A stretch of DNA of 64,000 bases from Synechocystis sp. PCC 7509. Its GTDB lineage: Bacteria; Cyanobacteriota; Cyanobacteriia; Cyanobacteriales; Chroococcidiopsidaceae. Within the stretch, counting starts at the first letter, position 1; each line of letters begins with the position of its first letter. Shown in pieces: positions 24,758 to 34,176 of this stretch. The position numbers and the translations under genes are program-made. The notes under the pieces were generated by a model, which saw only the letters and a program-made list of their open reading frames with translations, was not told the DNA's origin and searched no databases. The stretch covers positions 3,732,324-3,796,323 of the forward strand of contig NZ_ALVU02000001.1 in assembly GCF_000332075.2 (NCBI RefSeq), read 5' to 3'.

Positions 24758-25282
24758 CTATCTACCTAAGTGACGACTCGCCAATTGCATCGCGTCTGCA
24801 ATATCAACATCGCCATCTCTATCGGCATCTAGAAAAGCATTTAACACCGGATTTGTACCACCTTGGGGATTTTGGGTAGAAGTACCCGATCGCAACATAT
24901 TCAATACTACAGGTATAAGCATAGGTAACATTTGTTGAACTATGCCCATATTTATCCCAGTTTTTTTGGCTACTTCGGCAACAATTTGTTCTGTTTGGCT
25001 GTTTGAAAATAGCGAATCTACGGCTTGAGAATTCGGTTGTGTGCCACTGTATTGATTGACTATACTTTGCGCTGACTCCGCGCCACTTTGCGATCGCTTT
25101 TGCTGCAAAGCGCCACGCACGTAGTTACCTACAATTGATAAAGCTGATTGCGTTGAACTAGGATCAGCCCCAAAACCATTGCTGAGTTGTTGCATAGTAT
25201 TGAGATTATTATCTATTTGACTAGCATCACCTTGGCTGTCGCTGCTATCGATAGCATTGATAATTTGGTCGAAAAGTCCCAT
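24758..25282 (-). CDS. DUF937-like protein with EF-hand/dockerin-type calcium loop
   Basis: 174 residues. GLFDQIINAI opens a DUF937-type helical domain (~1-140), with VGNYVRGALQQKR, VAEVAKKTGINMGIVQQMLP and a hydrophobic LMPMLIPVVLNML-like helix. At ~150 the loop DADRDGDVDIADA fits a dockerin/EF-hand calcium site (D-x-D-x-D-G-D). There is no signal peptide. It appears monocistronic; the function is unknown. Confidence 0.75.
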   Translation of the reverse strand: MGLFDQIINAIDSSDSQGDASQIDNNLNTMQQLSNGFGADPSSTQSALSIVGNYVRGALQQKRSQSGAESAQSIVNQYSGTQPNSQAVDSLFSNSQTEQIVAEVAKKTGINMGIVQQMLPMLIPVVLNMLRSGTSTQNPQGGTNPVLNAFLDADRDGDVDIADAMQLASRHLGR

Positions 25283-25427
25283 AAATGTTTCCTTCGTAAT
25301 AATGCGATCGCACTATCCCACAATATTAAGTATTTTCACCTCTAGCTAATGGTCAGTAGGTGGGCGCGAGATAACCAAAATGTATAACTTTAGATAAAGA
25401 CAGTGACTATAAGAAATAAGTATAAAA

Positions 25428-25760
25428 ATGCCAGCACGTCTTAGAGTATTTCTGAACCAAGAAGAAGATAGAACGTTATTTGAGTTAAGGACAGTTCTGG
25501 CGGTGTCACCGAAAGTAAAAGATCAAGCCGAAGTAGTGAGGTTAAATTCTCGTGGATGGTACAAAGAAAAAATAGCAGCCCATTTTAATTGGGCAGACCA
25601 AACAGTAAGAGAGACACTTCATAAAATGGGATAAAAAAGGTTTAGGGGGATGATGGGATGCCTTAGGTAGAGGAGGAATCACAAAGTAGAAGAGGATATT
25701 GTTTATTTAGAAGAATGCCTCAAGAACGAACCACGCACATATAATACTCGTACAGCTCGG
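25428..25760 (+). pseudogene. IS630-family transposase remnant
   Basis: An open N-terminus of 68 residues (LRVFLNQEEDRTLFELRTVL, then a VRLNSRGWYKEKIAAHFNWA helix-turn-helix) stops early. Shifting frame recovers WDKKGL, then DALGRGGITK and YLEECLKNEPRTYNT in turn, which follow the IS630 transposase order. The DDE catalytic part is missing. Multiple frameshifts and stops mark it as decayed. The 70 bp to mntH are otherwise empty. Confidence 0.8.
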
Positions 25761-25837
25761 TGGGGGAAGCTTTCCTCACAAGGGTAGGGGGATCACCTTT
25801 GCGATCGCAGATTACTAAAACATTCTCATTACAGCAG

Positions 25838-27151
25838 TTACAGCCAGCCTAAAAACGTTTGAATTAGCAGCCAAATATTTAAGCCAGCAATTACAAAGGC
25901 TACTGTCCACGCGAGTACCTTTAGCCATAAAGGATTAACAAACTCTCCCATTAGGCGGCGTTTACTTGTAAACATCACCAAGGGAAACACCGCAAAAGAT
26001 AACTGTAAACTTAAAATAACTTGACTAAAAACGAGTAACTTCCCGGTACTCTGTTCGCCAAAAAGAATAATTGTAATTACCGCCGGAACGATCGCCAGCG
26101 CCCTAGTTGCCAAACGACGCAACCAAGAAGGCAAACGTAGGTGTAAAAAGCCTTCCATCACAACTTGTCCCGCCAAGGTTGCTGTCAGCGTTGAACTTTG
26201 CCCCGAAGCTAGTAAAGCCAACCCAAAAATAGCACTCGCTGCACCAACTCCTAACAATGGTGAGAGAAGTTTGTAAGCATCCTGAATTTCTGCGACATCT
26301 TGATTACCGGAAAAATGAAATGTAGCCGCCGCAACAATTAAAATAGCTGAATTGATAAATAATGCTAATGATAAAGCCACCGTCGAATCAATAGTGCCAA
26401 ACTTAATCGCTTCCCATTTTTTTTCGCTGGTTGGCTGAAAGTCGCGGGTTTGCACAATAGACGAATGTAAATATAAATTGTGAGGCATTACCGTCGCCCC
26501 CAAAATACCGATCGCAATGTAGAGCATTTCTGGATTTTGCAAAATCTCTATTTTTGGTGCATACCCTAATAAAATCCCTCCCGCATCTGGTTGAGAAAAG
26601 ATAATTTCGGCAGTAAAGCAGATACCCACCGTTGCTACTAGCGTAATTACCAGTGCTTCCACGTAACGAAAGCCTTTATTTTGCAAAAATAACAATACAA
26701 GCACATCTAGCGCTGTAATGCAGACTCCCCAAAGTAAAGGGATGCCAAACAATAGTTGCAAGGCGATCGCACTTCCCAATAATTCTGCTAAATCGCAAGC
26801 TGCGATCGCAATTTCACACAGTACCCACAAACAAAAGTTAATTCGGGGACTAAAATAATCTCGGCAAGCTTGGGCTAAATCTCGTCCTGTAGCTACACCC
26901 AACCGCACGCACAGCGATTGCAATAAAATTGCCATCAAATTTGAAAGCAAAATCACCGAAAGCAATGTATAGCCAAATTTAGACCCCCCAGCAATGTCTG
27001 TCGCCCAATTACCAGGATCCATATAGCCAACAGAAACAAGATAACCAGGGCCCGCATAAGCCAGCATCTTGCGCCAAAAACCCTTACCTTCAGGGATTTT
27101 GATACTCCGGTGAACTTCCGGGAGGCTAGGACGATTTTGTGGGGTAGCCAT
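25838..27151 (-). CDS. mntH: Nramp-family divalent metal transporter (Mn/Fe, H+-coupled)
   Basis: 437 residues with about 11 membrane helices. The signature YMDPGNWATDI (helix 1 metal site, DPGN at ~45) and the MPHNLYLHS motif of helix 6 (~220) are intact. A long N-terminal cytoplasmic segment precedes helix 1. It imports Mn2+, possibly Fe2+, with protons. It lies next to a Zn-type ArsR regulator and a P-type ATPase, giving a metal-homeostasis cluster, but has its own orientation and a separating hairpin repeat. Confidence 0.9.
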   Translation of the reverse strand: MATPQNRPSLPEVHRSIKIPEGKGFWRKMLAYAGPGYLVSVGYMDPGNWATDIAGGSKFGYTLLSVILLSNLMAILLQSLCVRLGVATGRDLAQACRDYFSPRINFCLWVLCEIAIAACDLAELLGSAIALQLLFGIPLLWGVCITALDVLVLLFLQNKGFRYVEALVITLVATVGICFTAEIIFSQPDAGGILLGYAPKIEILQNPEMLYIAIGILGATVMPHNLYLHSSIVQTRDFQPTSEKKWEAIKFGTIDSTVALSLALFINSAILIVAAATFHFSGNQDVAEIQDAYKLLSPLLGVGAASAIFGLALLASGQSSTLTATLAGQVVMEGFLHLRLPSWLRRLATRALAIVPAVITIILFGEQSTGKLLVFSQVILSLQLSFAVFPLVMFTSKRRLMGEFVNPLWLKVLAWTVAFVIAGLNIWLLIQTFLGWL

Positions 27152-27224
27152 TCATTTTGCCGCTTGCTGTTCTCATAATATTTTCATAATCTTAGCAAAT
27201 TATCAAGAATAAACGAATTTTAAT

Positions 27225-27252
27225 GTAGAGATGTTGCATTGCAACGTCTCTC
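27225..27252. repeat. Intergenic hairpin repeat
   Basis: GTAGAGATGTTGCA followed by TTGCAACGTCTCT, an imperfect inverted repeat of a kind recurring between cyanobacterial genes. It lies downstream of the ArsR gene and may terminate it. Confidence 0.5.
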
Positions 27253-27292
27253 TCTAGCTATTGGTTTTTAGATCGCGCGTTCTAGAACGGGT

Positions 27293-27688
27293 TTACACTT
27301 CTACTTCGTCTAAATGTTCTGCTACCGAGCGATACAAATCAACAATATGACTATCCGCCAACCCATAATAAACATTACGCCCTGCTTTGCGGTAGCTGAC
27401 TAAACGCATATTTCGCAACAGTCTTAGCTGATGAGAAACGGCTGATTCGCTCATTTTCAAAGCCGCCGCCAAATCGCAAACACACAACTCTTGAGACGCA
27501 GCCAAGGCGGACAGTAATCGCAGTCGATTGGGATCTGCTAACACCCCAAATAATTCTGCCATTTGTTGCGCTTTAACCATTGATAACAGTTTAGGCGCGA
27601 TCGCCAGGAGATTTCCTACAGTGACACAATGGACTTCACAAGTTTGGGCATCATCTGTTTGAGTCGATCGCAATTCTTGCTTATTCAC
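27293..27688 (-). CDS. ArsR/SmtB-family metal-sensing repressor
   Basis: 131 residues, GTG start. The winged helix has [14 protein letters not shown] and [20 protein letters not shown]. Metal sites: ELCVCDL (Cys pair, alpha-3 site) and [17 protein letters not shown] near the C-terminus (alpha-5 site). An N-terminal CEVHC could complete an alpha-3N site as in AztR/BxmR/ZiaR-type sensors. It is divergent from the P-type ATPase, with an operator between them. On binding Zn or Cd it should release the operator and permit ATPase expression. Zinc is the likely inducer; Cd, Pb and Co cannot be excluded. Confidence 0.9.
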   Translation of the reverse strand: MNKQELRSTQTDDAQTCEVHCVTVGNLLAIAPKLLSMVKAQQMAELFGVLADPNRLRLLSALAASQELCVCDLAAALKMSESAVSHQLRLLRNMRLVSYRKAGRNVYYGLADSHIVDLYRSVAEHLDEVEV

Positions 27689-27737
27689 CGCAGATTTAGA
27701 GCCTCTAAAAGATTTTTCTCTAGTATAAGCATTGAAA

Positions 27738-27775
27738 TGAGAATCATTCTATAAACCTATGAATAAGTGTTCATA
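27738..27775. promoter_or_regulatory. SmtB-type operator and Zur/Fur-like box between the sensor and ATPase genes
   Basis: TATGAA-TAAGTG-TTCATA (27758-27775) is an SmtB/ZiaR-type inverted repeat. A second element TGAGAATCATTCTAT (27738-27752) matches 10 of the 12 fixed positions of the cyanobacterial Zur consensus TGAnAATnATTnTCA. The two are 5 bp apart and lie between the divergent genes. Confidence 0.6.
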
Positions 27776-27839
27776 TATTAGGATAAATAGCTTAGAATTT
27801 TGAGCATATACCTTAACGGGTTTAAATGCAGGAAACAAG

Positions 27840-29783
27840 ATGATACAAAAATCAACCCATTCAGGCTGTTGTGCTTCTGACAGCGAGACAAGCCACGATG
27901 AACACGAACATAATCATGAACAGGGATTTAGCCTGAAGCGAGAAGGGATTTTAGTAGGTACAGTTATCGCTTTGTTTATCCTGGGTTCAGTCTTTGAAGA
28001 ACGTTTGCACAATACACCTTTTACGATTGGGGAGTATTTAGTTTTTATTCCTGCTTACTTGTTAAGTGGTTGGAGTGTTTTAACCAATGCTGGGCGTAAT
28101 ATCTTGCGTGGAAAGGTGTTTGACGAGAACTTTTTAATGACGATCGCCACATTGGGAGCGATCGCTATCCACCAACTCCCGGAAGCGGTGGGAGTAATGC
28201 TATTTTTCAAAATTGGCGAATTGTTCCAAGAAACCGCCGTTAGCCGCTCTAAACGCTCTATTTCTTCTCTATTAGAAATCCGCCCAGATTCCGCCAATCT
28301 CAAAACTGATAATGGGATTAAAACTGTTTCTCCAGAAGTAGTTAGAGTGGGAGACACAATTTTAGTTAAACCCGGCGAGAAAATTCCTTTAGATGGCAAA
28401 ATTCTTGATGGTAAATCTCAAGTTGACACCTCAGCGCTGACAGGTGAATCTGTTCCCCGCAGCGTGGGAGTAGGAGAAACCGTATTAGCCGGAATGATTA
28501 ATCAATCAGGGGTGTTGACAATTGAAGTTATAAAACTATTTGGAGAATCATCAATTGCTCGGATTTTAGACTTAGTACAAAATGCCAGTAGCAAGAAATC
28601 TCAGACGCAGAAATTTATTACCAGATTTGCCCAACGTTACACTCCTGTTGTAGTCATTTTATCTTTAGCAGTAGCGTTATTGCCGCCCTTATTTATCCCC
28701 GGCGCTACTCATGCCGAATGGGTGTATAGAGCCTTAGTGTTGCTAGTTATTTCTTGTCCCTGTGGACTTGTAATTAGTATTCCCTTGGGCTATTTTGGGG
28801 GCGTTGGGGGCGCAGCAAAGCGAGGAATCTTAGTTAAAGGCGCTACTTTTCTAGATAGCCTAGCAGCAGTTAAAGCTGTGGCTTTTGACAAAACAGGCAC
28901 TTTGACTAAAGGTGTATTTAAAGTAACAGAGATAATGCCTAGCAATGAATTTAGTCAAGCAGACTTGCTAAAACTAGCCGCGCAAGCAGAATCCAACTCT
29001 AATCACCCCATCGCGAAATCAATCCGACTCGCCTACGGAAAACCAATTGATGAATCTACTATTTCTAACTACACCGAAATAGCTGCTCACGGTGTCCAAG
29101 CAGAGATAGAAAATCGGGTAGTATTGGCAGGAAGCGATCGCCTAATGCACCAAGAAAACATCGCCCACGATACTTGTAATGTCAAAGGAACAGTAGTTCA
29201 CCTAGCCGTAGCAGGGATTTATGCGGGATATATCATAATTTCCGACGAGCCAAAACCCGATGCAATTGCGGCGATTAAGTCTTTAAAAACCTTGGGAGTT
29301 AACAATATTGTCATGTTAACCGGAGACTCTCAAACTGTGGCTCAACAAGTTGCTCAAACGTTAGGAATAGATTCCTATGAAGCGGAATTATTGCCAGAAG
29401 ATAAAGTTACGGCAATTGAAAAACTGCTGCGAGAAGTAGGAAAAAAAGGCAAAGTTGCTTTTGTAGGCGATGGAATTAATGATGCTCCGGTAATCGCTAG
29501 AGCCGATGTAGGGATAGCAATGGGCGGTTTAGGATCGGATGCGGCGATTGAAACGGCGGACATTGTAATTATGAATGATGACCCCTCTAAAGTGGCAGAA
29601 GCGATCGCCGTTGCCAGAAAAACTCACTCAATTGTCTGGCAAAATATCATTTTCGCCCTAGTTGTCAAAAGTATCTTTATTATTTTGGGTGTGTTTGGAC
29701 TCGCAACGATGTGGGAAGCAGTGTTTGCAGATGTTGGGGTGGCTTTAGCGGCGATTTTTAACGCTACTAGGGTGTTGAAATAG
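27840..29783 (+). CDS. ziaA: P1B-type Zn/Cd-exporting ATPase
   Basis: 647 residues. CPCG in transmembrane helix 6 marks a heavy-metal ATPase; AFDKTGT is the phosphorylation site, with SNHPIAKS, MLTGDS and GDGINDAP following. The P1B-2 type (Zn/Cd/Pb) is inferred from overall similarity. The usual N-terminal metal-binding HMA fold is absent and is replaced by a short Cys-Cys/His-rich tail (GCCASDSETSHDEHEHNHEQ). It is divergent from the ArsR/SmtB regulator. The 3' end overlaps the convergent oxidoreductase by 17 bp. The symbol is tentative. Confidence 0.85.
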   Translation: MIQKSTHSGCCASDSETSHDEHEHNHEQGFSLKREGILVGTVIALFILGSVFEERLHNTPFTIGEYLVFIPAYLLSGWSVLTNAGRNILRGKVFDENFLMTIATLGAIAIHQLPEAVGVMLFFKIGELFQETAVSRSKRSISSLLEIRPDSANLKTDNGIKTVSPEVVRVGDTILVKPGEKIPLDGKILDGKSQVDTSALTGESVPRSVGVGETVLAGMINQSGVLTIEVIKLFGESSIARILDLVQNASSKKSQTQKFITRFAQRYTPVVVILSLAVALLPPLFIPGATHAEWVYRALVLLVISCPCGLVISIPLGYFGGVGGAAKRGILVKGATFLDSLAAVKAVAFDKTGTLTKGVFKVTEIMPSNEFSQADLLKLAAQAESNSNHPIAKSIRLAYGKPIDESTISNYTEIAAHGVQAEIENRVVLAGSDRLMHQENIAHDTCNVKGTVVHLAVAGIYAGYIIISDEPKPDAIAAIKSLKTLGVNNIVMLTGDSQTVAQQVAQTLGIDSYEAELLPEDKVTAIEKLLREVGKKGKVAFVGDGINDAPVIARADVGIAMGGLGSDAAIETADIVIMNDDPSKVAEAIAVARKTHSIVWQNIIFALVVKSIFIILGVFGLATMWEAVFADVGVALAAIFNATRVLK

Positions 29784-32055
29784 GTTGAGCGTAGACGATC
29801 GCCGGAACTCGTTTAAAAGCTGGCGTACCCGATCGCACCTCAATCCTAGCTTTAAAAATAGCATTAGCTTCCGGGTAAAACATCAATGCCGCACCTTGTC
29901 TAACGCTGCCGTAAATCACTTCTACATTTTCTAATTTGCCTGCATTTCCTTGGACGGTAACAAGAGTGCGATCGCCTAATTTTGCATTCTCTGCGTCTTT
30001 ATGGTTCATTAAAATACAATTACGGTGGGGCATTCCTCGATACTGGTCATCTAGCTTGTACACTACCGTATTATGCTGAGAATAGCTACGCGCTGTAATC
30101 AAGGCTACAACTACATTTGGCACAGATGCAGAAACGCCAAAATCTTGCGGTGTTGGCATTGTCAGATCGGGTAAAGGACTGACAAACATTGCAGCTTTTC
30201 CCGAAGGTGTCGGAAACTTTGGCTGCGTAAAAATCCGCCCTGAAATTGTAAATTCTTCACCTGTGGCATCAATTTGAGCCATTTTTTCGTAACCGGGAAT
30301 TGTTTTAGCAATTAGTTGACGCACATATCGCGGATCTTGCAGTTGCAGCCAGTTAATCGGCGTTTTACCATGCAAGCGATGGGCGAGTTGCGTCAAAAAT
30401 TCCACTTCAGAAATTAAATCTGCGTCTTTAAGGTGGGTTGTCCCTTCGTCGCTTAAACGCACAAAGTTGTTACCCGATTCGCTGGTAGTTTTGTGGGGAT
30501 TTTCAAACCGTGCAAATACAGGAATAATTATTGTATTTTTCTTCCCTAACCCGTGAAAGTGTCCGAGATTTGGCTTGGTAGCAAGATAGATAACCGTGTC
30601 AATTTTAGATAGGGCGCGTTTTGCTTGGGTAGAATCGGGATTAGCTGCAAACAAATTCCCACCCAAACAAATTAAAGTATCAACTTTTCCCTCGTCTGCT
30701 GCCTCAATTAGCTTTCGGGTATCGTATCCTGAATTTAATTCAAGACTTCGCCCTAGCAACTTTTCTAACGCCGCTTTAATTTCTTTTTTAAGATGGATAG
30801 TAACACCCATAGAACCGAAACCTTGGACATTGGAGTGTCCCCGAATCGGCATTGTCCCCGCGCCCTCTTTGCCTGCATTGCCTGTAAGTAAGGCGGTATT
30901 AGCAATACTAAATACATTATCTACACTATTGGCTTGCTGAGTTACCCCCATTGCCCAAGAGAAAACCACTGCTTTAGCACTAGCAATTACTTTAGCGGCG
31001 GCTTCTATCTCACTTTTTGCCACGCCACAAGTAGTAGTAATAGTTTCCCAACTGGTAGAAGTCGCGCTTTCTAATACTGCTTCCCAGCCTTCGGTATAAG
31101 CTTGTAAGTAGTCAGTTTTAACTAAACCTTGCTCGATAATATATTTTTGGATGCCCATAAATAAAGCAACATCGCTACCCGGAATTGGTTGCAAGTAATG
31201 ATTTGCGATATCTGAACCTGTAAACAAAGACTTTACGGGAAAAGCTGGAGAACCGAACTTAACTAAACCAATTTCCACAATGGGATTGATGACAATTACT
31301 TTACCACCGCGATCGCGCAACTTGATTAATTCGTTCATCAAACGCGGATTGTTATAAGCGGCGTTAGAACCCGTCAATACTACACAATCAGACTTTTTTA
31401 AGCTCTCCAAACTCACCATAGAAGTATTAGAGCCAAACATTTGTTTAAGTGCGGTGGTAGATGGCGCGTGACATAAATCCGAACAATCTGCCAAATTATT
31501 AGAACCCAGCACCCGCATCATTAGTTGCAATAAATACGCCGCCTCATTAGAAGATCGTCCCGAACTATAAGACGCTACTCTTTCTGGTGGTTTTTGAAAG
31601 GCATCGGTAGCGATATTATAGATTTCTTGCCAAGAAATGCGATCATAATGGCTTTTTCCCTCCCGCAAAATCATCGGAAAGCTAAGTCTCCCCAATCTAT
31701 CAGCTTCGTAAGAAGTCAGCTTTTGCAACTCGTCGATAGTATTGTTTGTAAACACCGAAGCAGGGACAGCAGGTTTAATTTCTGCCGAAATTGCTTCTAC
31801 ACTTTTCATACAACGCTGGAGTTTTTCACCTTCTTCATTAGTAAAGCCGCCTTTTTGTCCCCCCGTCCCCCACGCACAAGACAAACAAGCACTTTTATGA
31901 AGCAGTGTTTGCCATAGTTTTGCCCCTTCTGGTGAAATTGTATGCTCTGCCCAATATTCAATTATTGGTAAACCGCCGCCAATGTAAGGTGTATTCTCAT
32001 TTTTATCTTCTAGGATTGGGTTAGATTGATTGTTAGGGAATTTATCTATATCCAT
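29767..32055 (-). CDS. FdhF/YdeP-type molybdopterin oxidoreductase
   Basis: 762 residues. The N-terminal CLSCAWG and a later Cys at ~82 replace a classic 4Fe-4S signature. SYSSGRSSNEAAYLLQLMMR and DCSDLCHAPS mark the Mo-bis-MGD core (Cys at the position expected for the Mo ligand), NP at ~250 lies in the cofactor pocket, and the C-terminal DPR/HNTVVYKL region belongs to the molydopterin dinucleotide-binding domain. It acts as a putative formate dehydrogenase-like or other reductase of unknown substrate. There is no Tat signal, so it is cytoplasmic. No partner subunit is nearby. Confidence 0.85.
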   Translation of the reverse strand: MDIDKFPNNQSNPILEDKNENTPYIGGGLPIIEYWAEHTISPEGAKLWQTLLHKSACLSCAWGTGGQKGGFTNEEGEKLQRCMKSVEAISAEIKPAVPASVFTNNTIDELQKLTSYEADRLGRLSFPMILREGKSHYDRISWQEIYNIATDAFQKPPERVASYSSGRSSNEAAYLLQLMMRVLGSNNLADCSDLCHAPSTTALKQMFGSNTSMVSLESLKKSDCVVLTGSNAAYNNPRLMNELIKLRDRGGKVIVINPIVEIGLVKFGSPAFPVKSLFTGSDIANHYLQPIPGSDVALFMGIQKYIIEQGLVKTDYLQAYTEGWEAVLESATSTSWETITTTCGVAKSEIEAAAKVIASAKAVVFSWAMGVTQQANSVDNVFSIANTALLTGNAGKEGAGTMPIRGHSNVQGFGSMGVTIHLKKEIKAALEKLLGRSLELNSGYDTRKLIEAADEGKVDTLICLGGNLFAANPDSTQAKRALSKIDTVIYLATKPNLGHFHGLGKKNTIIIPVFARFENPHKTTSESGNNFVRLSDEGTTHLKDADLISEVEFLTQLAHRLHGKTPINWLQLQDPRYVRQLIAKTIPGYEKMAQIDATGEEFTISGRIFTQPKFPTPSGKAAMFVSPLPDLTMPTPQDFGVSASVPNVVVALITARSYSQHNTVVYKLDDQYRGMPHRNCILMNHKDAENAKLGDRTLVTVQGNAGKLENVEVIYGSVRQGAALMFYPEANAIFKARIEVRSGTPAFKRVPAIVYAQPISTP

Positions 32056-32148
32056 ACCGCTTTTTTCCTAGAAAAATCGAACTAATCATATTTTAAGCGA
32101 AGTCCTCAGCGTTATAAGTAACAATTGTTTTAAATACTTCTTTAAAAA

Positions 32149-32976
32149 ATGAAAAAAGTAACCCGTCGCACCTTTATTACTACTGCAACTTTAGCCACAG
32201 GTTTTGCTCTTGCCGTGCAGCCGATTTCAGCCAAAGTAATTACAACTAATAGCAGAGGATTAGTTGCGGGGATGGTGAAAATTCCTGTTAAAGATGGGTC
32301 AATTCCAGCTTATCGAGCAATGCCTAGCACGGGTGAAAATTTCCCCATCGTTTTAGTAATTCAAGAGATTTTTGGCGTACACGAACATATACAAGATGTT
32401 TGCCGCCGCTTTGCTAAACTTGGCTACAGTGCGATCGCACCTCAATTATTTATTCGTCAAGGCGATGTTTTACGCCTAAGTAACGTTGATGAAATCCGTA
32501 AAGTAGTAGCCAAAGTACCCGACGAGCAAGTTTTATCGGATCTTGATGCGACAGTAGATTGGGCCGTAAAATCAGCAAAAGGTAATGCTGAACGATTAGG
32601 AATTACTGGCTTTTGTTGGGGTGGGCGCATTACTTGGCTGTACGCCGCTCACAATCCTAAAGTTAAGGCGGGTGTGGCTTGGTATGGGCGACTGGTAGGG
32701 GATAAAACTAATTTAACTCCTAATCATCCTGTGGATGTTGCTTCTAGCTTAAAAGTCCCTGTGCTTGGACTTTACGGCGGCAAAGATACGGGTATTCCTT
32801 TAGAAACCGTTGAGCAAATGCGCGCAGCCTTGAATAAAAACAACAAGTCAGAAATTATTGTTTATCCTGATGCACCCCACGCCTTTTTTGCTGATTATCG
32901 CCCCTCTTATCGCGAAAAAGAAGCAAGACTTGGTTGGCAACGCCTCCAAGCCTGGTTTAAGCAGCATGGCGTTTAA
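32149..32976 (+). CDS. Tat-exported dienelactone hydrolase-family protein
   Basis: 275 residues. An N-terminal twin-arginine signal (TRRTF at 5-9, hydrophobic to ~28) targets it to the periplasm or thylakoid lumen. The DLH triad is visible: Cys156 in GFCWGG, Asp213 in GGKDTG and His244 in PHAFF. It would hydrolyse small esters or lactones. The native substrate is unknown. It has a short leader and its own terminator, so it is monocistronic. Confidence 0.92.
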   Translation: MKKVTRRTFITTATLATGFALAVQPISAKVITTNSRGLVAGMVKIPVKDGSIPAYRAMPSTGENFPIVLVIQEIFGVHEHIQDVCRRFAKLGYSAIAPQLFIRQGDVLRLSNVDEIRKVVAKVPDEQVLSDLDATVDWAVKSAKGNAERLGITGFCWGGRITWLYAAHNPKVKAGVAWYGRLVGDKTNLTPNHPVDVASSLKVPVLGLYGGKDTGIPLETVEQMRAALNKNNKSEIIVYPDAPHAFFADYRPSYREKEARLGWQRLQAWFKQHGV

Positions 32977-32979
32977 AAA

Positions 32980-33031
32980 AGCCCTCAAGTTTAGATAACT
33001 AGGGACAGGAAAGCTACCTAAACTTGGGGCT
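32980..33031. terminator. Convergent-gene terminator
   Basis: AGCCCTCAAGTTTAG and CTAAACTTGGGGCT pair around a 23-nt loop, A-rich before and T/A-rich after. It separates the DLH gene and the convergent DUF2231 gene. Confidence 0.8.
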
Positions 33032-33056
33032 ATCTAAAAAACGTTTAAAACATCTT

Positions 33057-33599
33057 CTAAGGTTCTGTGCGGCTACCAGCGCCCACTACACCTATCTTGT
33101 GGCGATAAGATAGTTCCGCACCAAACCAGCCCGAAACACTGGTCAAAGTTCCCACAATCGTTGATAACACTAAACCCCAAGGTAATACCCCACCTACTGG
33201 ATTACCCCAGCGTAAATATAAGTTAATAGCTGTCAATACTAACAAAGTGACATTAATAATCATGTGCGCCCACCCGGCGGTACGCTTGCGGACTCGTTCA
33301 ATCTGCAAAAAGTCGCTCATGCCAATAATCGCTGCAACTACGCCGCCGCCTAACCCGGCAACTATTAGCCAAAAAGAAGCCCGCGCCCAAAATTCATCTC
33401 GGACTAGCCAGTAAACAGCATCTGTTACTAAAGCCCCTGCTAAAAAAGCGATAGGAAAGATGACGCTTAGGGGATGTAAAGGATGTCCAGCGATCGCGAC
33501 GGTACTAGGAACACCCGTATCCAGGTATTCGCGGTTGTCGCTTTCGATAATTGGGGGAATATTCGGAAATGGCGTGTTAGTTGTCCGTTGTGTCTCCAT
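33057..33599 (-). CDS. DUF2231 membrane protein
   Basis: 180 residues, AGGAGG before the ATG. Four membrane helices follow the family signature HPLHPLSVIFPIAFLAGALVTD (near residues 33-55). A conserved SDFLQI motif and AGWAHMIINV are visible. The family is widespread and uncharacterised; heme or electron-transfer links have been suggested. The two His of HPLHP could bind a cofactor. Confidence 0.9.
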   Translation of the reverse strand: METQRTTNTPFPNIPPIIESDNREYLDTGVPSTVAIAGHPLHPLSVIFPIAFLAGALVTDAVYWLVRDEFWARASFWLIVAGLGGGVVAAIIGMSDFLQIERVRKRTAGWAHMIINVTLLVLTAINLYLRWGNPVGGVLPWGLVLSTIVGTLTSVSGWFGAELSYRHKIGVVGAGSRTEP

Positions 33600-33631
33600 G
33601 AGTCCTCCTAGTGTTTGTATGTCTACAGATT

Positions 33632-33855
33632 CTAAGCTGTGGGGATTTTTTCGAGATGAGCTTGGGCTTGGATTGTCAATTTACCAGCATCAACTTGAAA
33701 GTTTTTAATTTGTAGTGACATTCCGGCTAAATCAAAGTTGCTGAGATTTAGAATTGCCCTGGATCTATGCTTTGTAGTTCGTCAAGCTGGCTAGATATAC
33801 CAATCTCCACAGCTTTATCTAGTGCTTGTTTTCCTAATTTGGGCTGCTCTTGCAT
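33632..33855 (-). pseudogene. Remnant of a DUF2993 (LmeA-like) protein, internal deletion
   Basis: From ATG 33855 the frame reads QEQPKLGKQALDKAVEIGIS and SSQLDELQSI, the usual N-terminus of cyanobacterial DUF2993 proteins. It is then followed at once, in a shifted frame, by NFDLAGMSLQIKNFQVDAGK and LTIQAQAHLEKIP, the usual C-terminus, ending at 33632. About 150 middle residues are missing. An internal deletion fused the ends and inactivated it. Confidence 0.7.
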
Positions 33856-34176
33856 TGCTTGTTGCTATTTCTTTGTGGGGTCACTGAGTAAATTTAACGA
33901 TTTGCTAGGTTGTCTTGTATCTGTCTTGTGGTGGAGGAAGCTATTTTTTGATTGAATATTATTAATTGATCGTGTGGCTAGCTCTATCAAAAAATTGTTC
34001 GATTTCTTAGAGATTGAGTCTCAACAATAATTAGATATATTACCCTGACAAAAGTGCCGAGAATTTTACTTTTTACATAGACAGCGATCCGTCAAAAGAA
34101 GGAGGGAATCACTAGGGCAGTTATGACAACCTAAAAAGCGTAGCCGACTTTAAAGAGAACAAGAGGATATTTTAAA
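33856..34176. other. 321-bp gap upstream of the hemerythrin gene
   Basis: No open frame looks like a protein. It contains a small palindrome TTGAG-T-CTCAA near 34015 and the AAGGAGGG-rich region near 34100, but no confident promoter. It presumably holds the long leader of the hemerythrin gene. Nothing else is seen. Confidence 0.4.

Noticed and set aside
25428-25634. Stand-alone small HTH regulator
   Set aside because: The peptide and the following frames match the order of an IS630 transposase, so it is a pseudogene.
27152-27292. Manganese riboswitch upstream of mntH
   Set aside because: The leader is short and no yybP-ykoY-like element could be recognised.
33767-33955. Rightward 62-residue frame
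   Set aside because: It lies opposite the DUF2993 remnant and has no protein-like pattern.
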